Shown here: positions 1-8,745 of the stretch, in pieces
How positions within the stretch are numbered: the first letter of the stretch is position 1
Layout of the letters: each line of letters opens with the position of its first letter
DNA from: Martinezella lusitana
GTDB taxonomy: Bacteria > Pseudomonadota > Alphaproteobacteria > Rhizobiales > Rhizobiaceae
Assembly: GCF_016901135.1 (NCBI RefSeq)
Contig: NZ_JAFEVL010000020.1
Location: 1-64,000 of the forward strand
Reading direction: 5' to 3'
Length of the DNA stretch: 64,000 nucleotides
The notes under the pieces: generated by a model
The model's database searches: none
Told to the model about the DNA's origin: nothing
The model's input: the letters and a program-made list of their open reading frames with translations, nothing else
Program-made: the position numbers and the translations under genes

Positions 1-215
1 TGATCGATGTCGGCATCAACCGCATTGCCGCTCCGGAGCGCGGCGAGGGCAAGAGCCGGCTGGTCGGTGATGTCGCCTATGTAGAGGCTTCGGATGTCGC
101 TGCTGCCATCACGCCGGTTCCAGGCGGTGTCGGGCCGATGACGATCGCCATGCTGATGGCCAATACCGTCATTGCCGCCCATCGCGCCGCGGGCAGGCAA
201 CCGCCGAAGTTTTGA
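1..215 (+). CDS. folD: FolD, C-terminal end (bifunctional methylenetetrahydrofolate dehydrogenase/cyclohydrolase), cut by window edge
   Basis: The reading frame enters from the left edge (first full codon at base 3) and gives the last 70 residues of the protein. FolD interconverts 5,10-methylene-, methenyl- and 10-formyl-tetrahydrofolate in the cytosol, with NADP as cofactor. Seen: the segment DVGINR, then GDVAYVEAS, then the family signature PGGVGPMT followed by the C-terminal helix; this order is that of the NADP-binding half of FolD. The missing N-terminal part lies outside the window, so this is an edge effect and not a broken gene. It ends 7 bases before the convergent end of aglR. Confidence 0.9.
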   Translation, partial: IDVGINRIAAPERGEGKSRLVGDVAYVEASDVAAAITPVPGGVGPMTIAMLMANTVIAAHRAAGRQPPKF

Positions 216-222
216 GCCAGCG

Positions 223-1248
223 TCAGTCGGCCGGCGCGACGCCGGTCGAAGCACGAACGATCAGCTCCGTCTTCCAGAGTTCCTGCGCCGGAAAAGTCTC
301 GTTATGCTTGATCTCGCCGATCAGGCGCTCGGCGATGCGTATGCCGGCGGCGCGCAGCGACGAGCGCGTCGTCGTCAGCGGCACGGTGAAGCTTTCCGGC
401 TTGAGCAAGGTCAGCACGTCGTCATGGGCGATCAGCGATATATCCTCACCCAGCTTTAGCTTCGCCTGATTAATGGCTCGAACCGCGCCGAGCGCCAGCA
501 CGGTACTGGAACAGAGAACTGCCGTGGGGCGCTTTTCGAGCTGCAGGATGCGCTCCATCTCGAACAGGCCCTGCTCATCCGTCATGGCAGTGTGACTGAC
601 GCAGGCTTCGTTCAAAGCCAGGCCCCATTCGGCGAGCGCAGCCTCGACGCCGTTTTTCCGTCGAATGGCAAAATCGAGATAGATGGGGCCGTTCAGCAGC
701 GCAAAGCGCCTGTGCCCGAGCTGCAGCAGCAGCTTCGTGGCGTCATAGAACGAGGCTTCGTTATCGATGTCGAGAAAGGGATAATCCGGTTCCGAGCCGA
801 TCGACCGCCCATGCACGAGGAAGGGCATGGAGAGCGTCTTCAGCATTTCCAGACGCGGATCGTGGCCGCGCATATAGTTGACGAACAGGGCATCGACATT
901 GCCGCTGGCCGCCAGCCGCTTCAAGGCACCGACTTCATCATTCGGATCGGCGGGCGTGAGCACGAAATGGAAATCGTGCCGCAAGGCCTCTTCGCCGAGC
1001 CCGGTCAGGAACTCGCTGAAATGCACGTCGGAAGAATTGCCTGGCGATGTCGGCATGACCAGCCCGATCGAGCCGGCCTTGCCTGTCGCGAGCCTTTGCG
1101 CCGCCTTGTTAGGCCGATAGCCAGTTTCCCGAACCGCTTTGAGCACTCGCTCGCGGGTTTCGCGATTGACTTCCGGATATCCGTTCAAGGCGCGGCTAAC
1201 TGTCGTCTGCGACAGCCCCAGCATTTGCGATAGCTGTTTCAGATTCAC
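223..1248 (-). CDS. aglR: AglR, LacI-family repressor of the alpha-glucoside operon
   Basis: A 341-residue LacI/GalR regulator. Residues 1-50 form the DNA-binding headpiece (LSQTTVSRALNGYPEV, then the hinge GYRPNKAAQRLATGK). Residues 60-335 are the periplasmic-binding-protein-like effector domain, starting with SIGLVMPTS. The gene is divergent from aglEFGAK, and the shared upstream region holds two copies of the dyad AAAGCGCTTT, the type of site LacI-family proteins bind. By family knowledge it represses the alpha-glucoside genes and is released by an alpha-glucoside or a product of one. The effector itself cannot be read from the sequence. The symbol rests on the match to the rhizobial agl gene order. 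Confidence 0.88.
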   Translation of the reverse strand: MNLKQLSQMLGLSQTTVSRALNGYPEVNRETRERVLKAVRETGYRPNKAAQRLATGKAGSIGLVMPTSPGNSSDVHFSEFLTGLGEEALRHDFHFVLTPADPNDEVGALKRLAASGNVDALFVNYMRGHDPRLEMLKTLSMPFLVHGRSIGSEPDYPFLDIDNEASFYDATKLLLQLGHRRFALLNGPIYLDFAIRRKNGVEAALAEWGLALNEACVSHTAMTDEQGLFEMERILQLEKRPTAVLCSSTVLALGAVRAINQAKLKLGEDISLIAHDDVLTLLKPESFTVPLTTTRSSLRAAGIRIAERLIGEIKHNETFPAQELWKTELIVRASTGVAPAD

Positions 1249-1316
1249 GTATTTCGGCTCCCAACTCCTCGCCCGCTAAGATGCCAACGTAACCTCCCGC
1301 AACGTCCACGGCTTCC

Positions 1317-1326
1317 AAAGCGCTTT
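1317..1326. promoter_or_regulatory. LacI-type operator O1 near aglR
   Basis: Perfect 10-bp palindrome AAAGCGCTTT, 69 bases upstream of the aglR start. It is identical to the core of the second site at 1479-1488. Central CG with A/T-rich flanks is typical of LacI-family operators. Its placement fits autoregulation of aglR or looping with the second site (inference). Confidence 0.6.
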
Positions 1327-1438
1327 CAAATATGTAGCAGGCGACGCGCCTGAGACAAGACAATTAGCAAAATATTGGTGTCTATTTTATGCTGCAGCGC
1401 GAGAAATGCTATGTATATTAGCCGAAATCCGAAAATCG

Positions 1439-1467
1439 CTTGACTTTGTCCCGTCCTCAATGGATGA
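1439..1467 (+). promoter_or_regulatory. Candidate aglE promoter
   Basis: A perfect rhizobial -35 hexamer CTTGAC (1439-1444) is followed after 17 bases by a weak -10 (GGATGA, 1462-1467). The expected start of transcription, about 1474, lies just before operator O2, which suits repression by steric block. The weak -10 keeps confidence moderate. Confidence 0.4.
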
Positions 1468-1477
1468 GAGAAGTAGC

Positions 1478-1489
1478 CAAAGCGCTTTG
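1478..1489. promoter_or_regulatory. LacI-type operator O2 at aglE
   Basis: Perfect 12-bp palindrome CAAAGCGCTTTG. It shares its 10-bp core with the site at 1317-1326; the two centres are 162 bp apart. It lies about 70 bases upstream of the aglE start codon, close to the expected transcription start. Confidence 0.65.
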
Positions 1490-1556
1490 AGGAATGGAGC
1501 GCGCAACGCGACAACGTGTTTCGGCTCGTGGGTTTTATGTTTGGGAGGACAACCAC

Positions 1557-2918
1557 ATGAAGAAGTTGTTTTTGATGACTGTCGCTGCCGCCGCTCTGGT
1601 GGCGGGTACAACGATGGCGGCCGATCTGAAGTTCCAGCCCGGTCAGGACTCCAAGTTTAACTGGAAGAGCTACGACGATTTCAAGGCTGCTCACGCCGAC
1701 CTGAAGGGCGAGACGCTGACCATCTTCGGTCCCTGGCGCGGTGAGGACGAAGGACTCTTTACCAGCGTCCTGAATTACTTCACCGAGGCGACAGGCGTGA
1801 ACGCCAAGTATTCGTCCTCGGAAAACTACGAGCAACAGATCGTTATCGACACGCAGGCCGGTTCGCCGCCAAACGTCGCCATCCTGCCGCAGCCGGGTCT
1901 TTTCGCCAACCTCGCCAGCAAGGGCTATCTGACGCCGCTCGGCGACGACCTGGCAAGCTGGATCAAGAGCAACTACGGCGCCGGCGACAGCTGGGTCGGC
2001 TACGGCACCTACAAGGGCAAGGACGGCAAGGACGCCTTCTACGCCTTCCCCTACAAGGCCGACCTGAAGTCGCTGGTCTGGTACGTGCCTGAGAATTTCG
2101 AGGAAGCCGGTTACAAGGTTCCCACCACGATGGAGGACCTGCTCAAGCTTTCGGACCAGATCGTCAAGGACGGCGGCACGCCCTGGTGCATCGGTCTCGG
2201 TTCGGGCGGCGCCACCGGCTGGCCGGCAACCGACTGGGTCGAGGATCTGATGCTGCGCATCAATGCGCCGCAGGACTACGATCACTGGGTCGACAACACG
2301 CTGAAGTTCAACGATCCGAAGGTCGTCTCCGCCGTCGAGGAATTCGGCAAGTTCGCCAAGAACCCGAAATATGTCGCCGGCGGCGTCGCAGCGGTTGCTT
2401 CGACCGATTTCCGCGACAGCCCGAAGGGTCTCTTCACGGTTCCGCCGAAGTGCTATCTGCACAAGCAGGCCTCCTTCATCCCGTCCTTCTTCCCGGAAGG
2501 CACCAAGCTTGGCCAGGACGCGGACTTCTTCTATTTCCCGCCCTATGCCGCGCATCCTGAACTCGGCAAGCCGGTCTTAGGTGCTGGCACGCTTGCTGCT
2601 ATCACCAAGGACTCGAAGGCTGCCCGCGCCTTCATCCAGTTCCTGCAGACGCCGATCGCCCAGGAAGTCTGGATGGCGCAGTCCGGCTTCCTGACGCCGT
2701 ACAAGGGTGTCAACACGGCGGCCTACGCCAACGACACGCTGCGCAAGGAAGGCGAAATCCTCACCACCGCGACGACCTTCCGCTTCGACGGATCCGACCT
2801 GATGCCGGGCAAGATCGGCGCGGGCTCGTTCTGGACCGGTATGGTGGATTTCGTTGGCGGCAAGTCCGCACAGGATGTTGCCGACGGGATCCAGAAGTCC
2901 TGGGACTCCATCAAGTAA
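1557..2918 (+). CDS. aglE: AglE, periplasmic alpha-glucoside-binding protein of an ABC importer
   Basis: A 453-residue family-1 solute-binding protein. I chose the ATG at 1557 over the longer open frame from 1494 because GGGAGGAC lies 7 bases before it and because it gives a normal signal peptide: KK, a hydrophobic core LFLMTVAAAALVAG, and a cut near TTMA/ADL. The mature protein is exported to the periplasm and should hand alpha-glucosides such as sucrose, maltose or trehalose to AglF/AglG. It is the first gene of aglEFGAK and is followed by a stable hairpin at 2934-2959, often seen where the binding protein is made in excess over the membrane parts. The substrate is inferred from the linked alpha-glucosidase and gene order. 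Confidence 0.9.
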   Translation: MKKLFLMTVAAAALVAGTTMAADLKFQPGQDSKFNWKSYDDFKAAHADLKGETLTIFGPWRGEDEGLFTSVLNYFTEATGVNAKYSSSENYEQQIVIDTQAGSPPNVAILPQPGLFANLASKGYLTPLGDDLASWIKSNYGAGDSWVGYGTYKGKDGKDAFYAFPYKADLKSLVWYVPENFEEAGYKVPTTMEDLLKLSDQIVKDGGTPWCIGLGSGGATGWPATDWVEDLMLRINAPQDYDHWVDNTLKFNDPKVVSAVEEFGKFAKNPKYVAGGVAAVASTDFRDSPKGLFTVPPKCYLHKQASFIPSFFPEGTKLGQDADFFYFPPYAAHPELGKPVLGAGTLAAITKDSKAARAFIQFLQTPIAQEVWMAQSGFLTPYKGVNTAAYANDTLRKEGEILTTATTFRFDGSDLMPGKIGAGSFWTGMVDFVGGKSAQDVADGIQKSWDSIK

Positions 2919-2933
2919 GACATAACAAGCCAA

Positions 2934-2959
2934 GCGTCGCCGGCTGATACCGGCGACGC
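2934..2959 (+). promoter_or_regulatory. mRNA hairpin between aglE and aglF
   Basis: Perfect 10-bp stem (GCGTCGCCGG with CCGGCGACGC) and a 6-base loop, 15 bases after the aglE stop. No T tract follows, so it is unlikely to be a full terminator. A 3'-end stabiliser or partial terminator that raises AglE over AglFG is the likely role (inference). Confidence 0.6.
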
Positions 2960-3041
2960 CATGCACCATGTTACGGCACGCCCGGGAGGCGTGGCCGATG
3001 TCGGGCGGGTGGCCTCAAGCAGGTAAATTCGGGAGGGAAGG

Positions 3042-4058
3042 ATGTTTTCGCAGATACTGTCGGCGATTGGAGCCATGATATTCGGCGTTGCCTTTTGCGC
3101 CGCTTATTTCTGGTTCTCCAACAAGCTTCTGGACATAATTTTTCCGGCAAAGGAGGGGACCGAGGTCCATACGGCCGCCGTCAACCTGACCCGTCGCGGC
3201 CTGATCCGGCCCTGGCTCTTCTTGGGTCCGGCGCTCTTCCTGCTGGTCGTCTATCTCGTCTATCCGGTGGTTGCGACCCTCATCCTGTCCTTCTACGGGC
3301 CTGACGGCAACCAGTTCGTCGGCGGCGCCAACTATCTCTGGGCCCTCAACGACACCGAATTCCGCCAGTCGATCTTCAATAATATCCTCTGGCTCGCCGT
3401 CGTGCCGGCCGCCTGCACCTTCTTCGGCCTCGTGATCGCCGTCATGACCGACCGTATCTGGTGGGGCAATATCGCCAAGGCCGTCATCTTCATGCCGATG
3501 GCGATCTCCTTCGTCGGCGCCTCGGTCATCTGGAAATTCATCTACGAATATCGCGGCGGCACCGACGCGCAGATCGGCCTTCTGAATTCTGTCGTCCAGC
3601 TGTTCGGCGGCACGCCGGAAGTCTGGATCACCATTCCCTTCTGGAACAACTTCTTTCTGATGGTCATGCTGATCTGGATCCAGACCGGCTTTGCCATGGT
3701 GATCCTGTCGGCGGCGCTGCGCGGCATTCCGGAGGAAACCATCGAAGCTGCCGTCATCGATGGCGCCAACGGTTGGCAGATCTTCTGGAAGATCATGGTC
3801 CCGCAGGTCTGGGGCACGATCGCCACGGTCTGGACCACCATAACCATTCTCGTGCTCAAGGTTTTCGATATCGTGCTCACCATGACCAACGGTCAATGGA
3901 ACACGATGGTGCTCGCAAACCTGATGTTCAACTGGATGTTCCGCGGCGGCGGCGATTCCGGCCGAAGCGCCGTCATCGCTCTCGTCATCATGGCGGCTGT
4001 CACACCGATCATGATCTGGAACATTCGTCGTGCAAACGCGGAAACGAAGGGGCGCTGA
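3042..4058 (+). CDS. aglF: AglF, ABC alpha-glucoside transporter permease
   Basis: A 338-residue inner-membrane permease of the MalF/UgpA class. A strong Shine-Dalgarno (GGAGGGAAGG) touches the start codon region. Seen: an N-terminal membrane segment (about 1-30), a second at LFLGPALFLLVVYLVYPVV (about 60-80), and the cytoplasmic EAA loop around EETIEAAVIDGANGWQIFW, which docks onto the ATPase AglK. It forms the translocation pore with AglG. Its stop is one base before the aglG ATG, so the two are translationally linked. Confidence 0.9.
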   Translation: MFSQILSAIGAMIFGVAFCAAYFWFSNKLLDIIFPAKEGTEVHTAAVNLTRRGLIRPWLFLGPALFLLVVYLVYPVVATLILSFYGPDGNQFVGGANYLWALNDTEFRQSIFNNILWLAVVPAACTFFGLVIAVMTDRIWWGNIAKAVIFMPMAISFVGASVIWKFIYEYRGGTDAQIGLLNSVVQLFGGTPEVWITIPFWNNFFLMVMLIWIQTGFAMVILSAALRGIPEETIEAAVIDGANGWQIFWKIMVPQVWGTIATVWTTITILVLKVFDIVLTMTNGQWNTMVLANLMFNWMFRGGGDSGRSAVIALVIMAAVTPIMIWNIRRANAETKGR

Positions 4059-4059
4059 T

Positions 4060-5223
4060 ATGCTTGGAAATCTCGGTCGCATCGGTCCCGCCCGCATCTT
4101 CGTTCATGCCGCGGTGCTGCTCATCGTCGTGCTTTGGCTGCTGCCGACGCTCGGCATCTTCGTCACCGCGCTGCGCGACAAGGATCAGATCGTCGTCTCC
4201 GGCTGGTGGACGGCTTTCTCCGGCTCGTCGCAGACGGCGGCCGTCCGCCTCGACGGCCCGGACAAGGCAAAGCAGGACGGGCCCAACTACGTTATCGCCG
4301 GTACGGTTGCCGGCGAAGGCAATAGCGGCAATGGCAGGATCCAGGCCTTTGGCCTGCGTGTGCAGGAGCCGGCCACCTACAAGGTCGGTTCATCAGCCGA
4401 CCTCGGCAATGGCGAGACGCTCACCGTCAATGCGGATGGCAGCTATCGCTACCAGAAGACCGGTCCTTTCGGTGCCGATGCCCGCAGCAAGCGCATCTAT
4501 CTGACGATCGCCACGCCGCCGCAATTCACGCTGGACAATTACCGCTCAGTGCTCGGCGGCGAAGGCATCGGCCAATCCTTCATCAACTCGCTGACGGTGA
4601 CGATCCCGGCAACGGTCATCCCGATCCTGATCGCCGCCTTTGCCGCCTATGCGCTGGCCTGGATGGAGTTCCCGGGACGCGCCTTGTTGATCGCGCTCGT
4701 CGTCGGCCTGATCGTCGTGCCGCTGCAGATGTCGCTGATCCCGCTTCTGCGCATCTATAACGAGATCGGCCAGATCTTCGGCGTTCCGTCGAAGACCTAT
4801 CCCGGTATCTGGCTGGCGCATACGGCCTTCGGTCTGCCGCTCGCCATCTATCTGCTGCGCAACTACATTGCCGGCCTGCCGAAGGAGATCATCGAATCCG
4901 CTCGTGTCGACGGCGCCAGCGATTTCGATATCTTCGTCAAGATCATCCTGCCCCTGTCCTTCCCGGCGCTGGCCTCCTTCGCGATCTTCCAGTTCCTCTG
5001 GGTCTGGAATGACCTGCTGATCGCCATGGTGTTCCTCGGCACGGACAAGGATCATCTGGTCCTGACGGCGGCCCTGAACGCCTTGCTCGGTTCGCGCGGC
5101 GGCAACTGGGAGATCCTGACGGCTTCGGCCTTCGTTACCATCCTTATCCCGCTCTTCGTCTTCTTCGGTCTGCAGCGCTATCTCGTGCGCGGTCTGCTCG
5201 CCGGGTCGGTGAAGGGGGGCTGA
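4060..5223 (+). CDS. aglG: AglG, ABC alpha-glucoside transporter permease with a large periplasmic insert
   Basis: A 387-residue permease of the MalG class. I prefer the ATG at 4060 to an upstream GTG at 4030, which would overlap aglF by 29 bases; AAGGGGC lies just upstream of the ATG. The first membrane segment is about residues 14-37. It is followed by roughly 110 polar, Gly/Asp-rich residues (about 38-150) before the next membrane helix (VIPILIAAFAAYALAW). The conserved EAA loop is at EIIESARVDGASDFDIF, followed by the final helices. The periplasmic insert is much longer than in a plain MalG protein; I believe AglG proteins share it, but I cannot check alignments here. Confidence 0.88.
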   Translation: MLGNLGRIGPARIFVHAAVLLIVVLWLLPTLGIFVTALRDKDQIVVSGWWTAFSGSSQTAAVRLDGPDKAKQDGPNYVIAGTVAGEGNSGNGRIQAFGLRVQEPATYKVGSSADLGNGETLTVNADGSYRYQKTGPFGADARSKRIYLTIATPPQFTLDNYRSVLGGEGIGQSFINSLTVTIPATVIPILIAAFAAYALAWMEFPGRALLIALVVGLIVVPLQMSLIPLLRIYNEIGQIFGVPSKTYPGIWLAHTAFGLPLAIYLLRNYIAGLPKEIIESARVDGASDFDIFVKIILPLSFPALASFAIFQFLWVWNDLLIAMVFLGTDKDHLVLTAALNALLGSRGGNWEILTASAFVTILIPLFVFFGLQRYLVRGLLAGSVKGG

Positions 5224-5259
5224 TCCACGACTATTCCATTCTAACAGGACCTATTCAGC

Positions 5260-6912
5260 ATGAGCATTGCCCCTCAATCGATTTCGGCAGTTGATAAGGA
5301 CTGGTGGCGTGGCGCGGTGATCTATCAGATCTATCCGCGCTCCTACCAGGACTCCAATGGCGACGGCATCGGCGACCTCAAGGGCATCGCCATCCGCCTG
5401 CCGCATGTCGCGGCCCTGGGTGTCGACGCAATCTGGATATCGCCCTTCTTCACCTCGCCGATGCGCGATTTCGGCTATGACGTCTCCAACTATGAGGACG
5501 TCGATCCGATTTTCGGCTCGCTCGCCGATTTCGATGCGATGATGACGGAAGCCCACCGCCTCGGCATCAAGGTGATGATCGATCTGGTGCTGTCGCATAG
5601 CTCGGATCGCCATCCCTGGTTCGTCGAAAGCCGCGCGAGCAAGGACAATCCCAAGGCCGACTGGTATGTCTGGGCCGACGCCAAGCCGGACGGTACGCCG
5701 CCCAACAACTGGCTGTCGATCTTCGGCGGCTCGGCCTGGGCGTGGGATCCGACCCGCATGCAATATTACATGCACAACTTCCTGACCTCGCAGCCGGATC
5801 TCAACCTGCACAATCCGGTGGTGCAGGACAGGTTGCTGGATGTCGTGCGTTTCTGGCTCGACCGGGGCGTCGACGGGTTCCGGCTCGACACCATCAATTT
5901 CTATTTCCATGACAGGGAACTGCGCGACAACCCGGCGCTGGAGCCCGCGCGCCGCAACGCCTCGACCGCGCCGGCGGTCAATCCCTATAATTTCCAGGAG
6001 CATCTCTACGACAAGAACCGCCCGGAAAACCTGAAGTTCCTGCAGCGTTTCCGCGCCGTCCTCGACGAATATCCGGCCATTGCCGCCGTCGGCGAAGTCG
6101 GCGACAGCCAGCGCGGTCTCGAAATCGTCGGCGAATACACCTCCAGCAACGACAAGATGCATATGTGCTATGCCTTCGAGTTTCTGGCGCCCGACGCGCT
6201 GACGCCCGATCGCGTCGAGGAGGTCATGAAGGATTTCGCCACTGCTGCCCCCGATGGCTGGGCTTGCTGGGCATTCTCCAACCATGACGTTGTGCGCCAC
6301 GTCAGCCGTTGGGGCAATCTGGTCGCCGACCGCGATGCCTTCGCCAAGCTTTATGCGGCGCTGCTGCTCACCGTGCGCGGTTCCGTATGCATCTATCAGG
6401 GCGAGGAACTGGCACTCACCGAAGCCGATCTCGCCTATCAGGATCTGCAGGACCCCTACGGCATCCAGTTCTGGCCGGAATTCAAGGGCCGCGACGGCTG
6501 CCGCACGCCGATGGTCTGGGACAGCCAGGTCGCACAGGGCGGCTTTTCCACAGTCAAGCCATGGCTGCCTGTGGCTGTCGAACACATCCTGCGCGCCGTC
6601 AGCGTTCAGCAGGGCGACGAGAACTCGGTGCTGGAGCAGTACCGCCGCTTCCTCGCCTTCCGCAAGCAGTATCCCGCCTTTGCCAAGGGCGAGATCGCCT
6701 TTGCGGATCCGCAGGGCGACATACTCATCTTTACCCGCACCTACGGCAACGAGACCATTCTCTGCGCGTTCAACATGAGTCCTGCCGAAGCCCTGGCAGC
6801 CTTGCCTGAGGGGAACTGGCAAGCGTTGACCGGGCACGGCTTTACCAGCAACAACTACGGCAACAAGATCGATATTCCGGCATGGGGCGCCTATTTCGCG
6901 CGCCTTGCCTGA
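5260..6912 (+). CDS. aglA: AglA, alpha-glucosidase (glycoside hydrolase family 13)
   Basis: A 550-residue cytosolic enzyme that hydrolyses the terminal alpha-glucosidic bond of imported oligosaccharides and releases glucose. The N-terminus WWRGAVIYQIYPRSYQDSNGDG is the classic opening of the oligo-1,6-glucosidase/trehalose branch of GH13. The catalytic set is complete: nucleophile D210 in DGFRLD, general acid E279 in GEVGDS, and transition-state D343 in FSNHD. There is no signal peptide, which fits action after import. It sits between the permease and ATPase genes of the agl operon, 36 bases after aglG. The exact linkage preference cannot be fixed from sequence alone. Confidence 0.93.
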   Translation: MSIAPQSISAVDKDWWRGAVIYQIYPRSYQDSNGDGIGDLKGIAIRLPHVAALGVDAIWISPFFTSPMRDFGYDVSNYEDVDPIFGSLADFDAMMTEAHRLGIKVMIDLVLSHSSDRHPWFVESRASKDNPKADWYVWADAKPDGTPPNNWLSIFGGSAWAWDPTRMQYYMHNFLTSQPDLNLHNPVVQDRLLDVVRFWLDRGVDGFRLDTINFYFHDRELRDNPALEPARRNASTAPAVNPYNFQEHLYDKNRPENLKFLQRFRAVLDEYPAIAAVGEVGDSQRGLEIVGEYTSSNDKMHMCYAFEFLAPDALTPDRVEEVMKDFATAAPDGWACWAFSNHDVVRHVSRWGNLVADRDAFAKLYAALLLTVRGSVCIYQGEELALTEADLAYQDLQDPYGIQFWPEFKGRDGCRTPMVWDSQVAQGGFSTVKPWLPVAVEHILRAVSVQQGDENSVLEQYRRFLAFRKQYPAFAKGEIAFADPQGDILIFTRTYGNETILCAFNMSPAEALAALPEGNWQALTGHGFTSNNYGNKIDIPAWGAYFARLA

Positions 6913-6935
6913 GCCCTTGGGAGGAGGAAGAACAG

Positions 6936-8027
6936 ATGACGGGACTTGTTCTGAAGGATATAAGAAAATCCTACGGCAGCGTGCATGTGCTGCATGGCAT
7001 CGATCTGGAGATCAACGAGGGCGAGTTCATCGTCTTCGTTGGGCCGTCCGGTTGCGGCAAATCCACATTGCTGCGGATGATCGCCGGGCTCGAGAGCATC
7101 ACCTCGGGCGACATGCTCATTGCCGGGCAGAAGGTGAACGAGGTACCGCCCTCCAGGCGCGGCATCGCCATGGTCTTCCAATCCTATGCGCTCTATCCGC
7201 ATATGACTGTCTACGACAACATGGCCTTCGGCATGCGGATTGCCGGTGAAAACAAGCAGGAGATCGACCGTCGCGTCCGCGCGGCCGCCGCCAGCCTGCA
7301 GCTCACCCAATATCTCGAGCGCCTGCCCAAGGCCCTTTCGGGCGGTCAGCGTCAGCGCGTCGCCATCGGTCGCGCCATCTGCCGCAACCCGAAGGTCTTC
7401 CTGTTCGACGAGCCGCTCTCGAACCTGGATGCCGCCCTGCGCGTCGCGACACGCATCGAGATCGCCAAGCTCAGCGACTCCATGCCCGAGACGACGATGA
7501 TCTACGTCACGCACGACCAAGTGGAAGCGATGACGCTTGCCGACCGGATCGTGGTGCTGTCGGCCGGCCGCGTCGAACAGGTGGGTGCGCCGCTCGAACT
7601 CTACGAGCGCCCGGCCAACCTCTTCGTTGCCAAGTTCATCGGCTCTCCGGCGATGAATATCATTCCGGCAACCGTGACCGAAACCGGCGCAACGACGACG
7701 GTGACGCTGAAGGGCGGCAAGTCGGTGACGCTCGACATGCCGATCGATGCGTCCGAGAAGGGCAAGTCGGCGAGCTTCGGCGTTCGCCCGGAAGATCTGC
7801 GCATTGCGACCGACGAAAACTATCTCTTCGAAGGCGAAGTCTCCATCGTCGAAGCGCTTGGCGAGGTGACGCAGCTCTATATCGAAGGTCTGGTCGATGG
7901 CGAGCCGATCATCGTCAAGATCCCCGGCATTACCGATATCCACCGCGGCCAGAAGATGCGCTTTGCCGCCGACAGGCAGAAGCTGCATCTCTTCAATGCC
8001 GAAGGCCACACCTATGGAAAGCAGTAG
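6936..8027 (+). CDS. aglK: AglK, ATP-binding subunit of the alpha-glucoside ABC importer
   Basis: A 363-residue MalK/UgpC-type ATPase. I chose the ATG at 6936 because GGGAGGAGGA lies 8-17 bases upstream. Motifs in order: Walker A GPSGCGKST, Q-loop FQSYALYPHM, signature LSGGQRQR, Walker B VFLFDEPLSNLDA, and the switch histidine in YVTHDQVEAMT. The last 120 residues form the TOBE/OB regulatory domain (FGVRPEDLRI). It powers AglF/AglG on the inner face of the membrane. Last gene of the operon, 23 bases after aglA. No terminator with a clear T tract is visible in the 137 bases that follow. Confidence 0.92.
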   Translation: MTGLVLKDIRKSYGSVHVLHGIDLEINEGEFIVFVGPSGCGKSTLLRMIAGLESITSGDMLIAGQKVNEVPPSRRGIAMVFQSYALYPHMTVYDNMAFGMRIAGENKQEIDRRVRAAAASLQLTQYLERLPKALSGGQRQRVAIGRAICRNPKVFLFDEPLSNLDAALRVATRIEIAKLSDSMPETTMIYVTHDQVEAMTLADRIVVLSAGRVEQVGAPLELYERPANLFVAKFIGSPAMNIIPATVTETGATTTVTLKGGKSVTLDMPIDASEKGKSASFGVRPEDLRIATDENYLFEGEVSIVEALGEVTQLYIEGLVDGEPIIVKIPGITDIHRGQKMRFAADRQKLHLFNAEGHTYGKQ

Positions 8028-8164
8028 CAGATCGCGCCCATGAGACGATGCCGGCTCAAGCAAAGACGAATAACAAAATTCAACTTGAGCTGGCGCACTC
8101 AAACTTTCTGTTAAAGACCCGCTGATAGTCTTGTCTTCGTAATATACCTCAGGGGTTTACTAAG

Positions 8165-8578
8165 ATGGCTGCTTTCGGCAGAGCTAATTCAGGTCAACAT
8201 TTCCTCAATAAAGAAGAATCCTTCATGTATGACCGCGAAGTGCGGTTCAGAATGGAGGATACGATGAACGCCGCACGGCTCGAATACACGGAAAAGGGCG
8301 TGATGAACCTTGCGTCGCGCCGCTGCGACATCATCCGCATCTCGCAGAGCGGCGCCATCCTGGCGATCCTCACCCAGTATAATCTGCCGAAGCAGTTCTA
8401 TCTGGATATCCCAGACGCGCGCATCACCAAGGTTGGCTGCGTGCTAATGAAGGTCTTCCCCAACAACACGGTGGAAGTCCGTTTCCTGCGTCTGCTCACG
8501 GATAAGGAAATGAATAAGATCTTCGTCTACAGCACGCACCCCGCCCATCGCGACCGCGTGCTCGACATCCGGGCCTAG
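8165..8578 (+). CDS. PilZ-like domain protein, degenerate c-di-GMP motif
   Basis: A 137-residue cytosolic protein. AGGGG nine bases before the ATG at 8165 supports this start; a second ATG at 8225 (MYDREV) is possible. The middle region, RRCDIIRISQSGAILAI then LPKQFYLDIPD, has the pattern of a PilZ beta-barrel. The second c-di-GMP motif, normally D/N-x-S-x-x-G, reads R-I-S-Q-S-G. An upstream arginine pair is present (ASRRC), but no clear RxxxR. PilZ proteins bind c-di-GMP and modulate motility or polysaccharide export; this one may have lost binding. It stands alone, converging on the glycosyltransferase gene. Confidence 0.55.
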   Translation: MAAFGRANSGQHFLNKEESFMYDREVRFRMEDTMNAARLEYTEKGVMNLASRRCDIIRISQSGAILAILTQYNLPKQFYLDIPDARITKVGCVLMKVFPNNTVEVRFLRLLTDKEMNKIFVYSTHPAHRDRVLDIRA

Positions 8579-8745
8579 GCAGCAAAAGCGATCGACGGTC
8601 TACGCAGCCAAAGGGCCGAAACATAAAGCCACCCGCAACGGTCTTGCCTCTGTCCGCTACTTTAAAGTGCCGGACTGAGGCTTGTTACCGCTTCCCCGTC
8701 TTTCGACCAGGCCAGAAAAGCTCTGGACTGAGTCAGGCGATTTGA

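Noticed and set aside
1..215. folD as a pseudogene
   Set aside because: It is cut by the window edge; the visible 70 residues are intact and end normally.
1326..2555. 409-codon minus-strand frame opposite aglE
   Set aside because: It is antisense to a clear binding-protein gene, has no ribosome site, and its composition reflects the codon bias of aglE.
3015..4097. 360-codon minus-strand frame opposite aglF
   Set aside because: Asp/His/Arg-rich composition typical of antisense reading of membrane-protein codons; no ribosome site.
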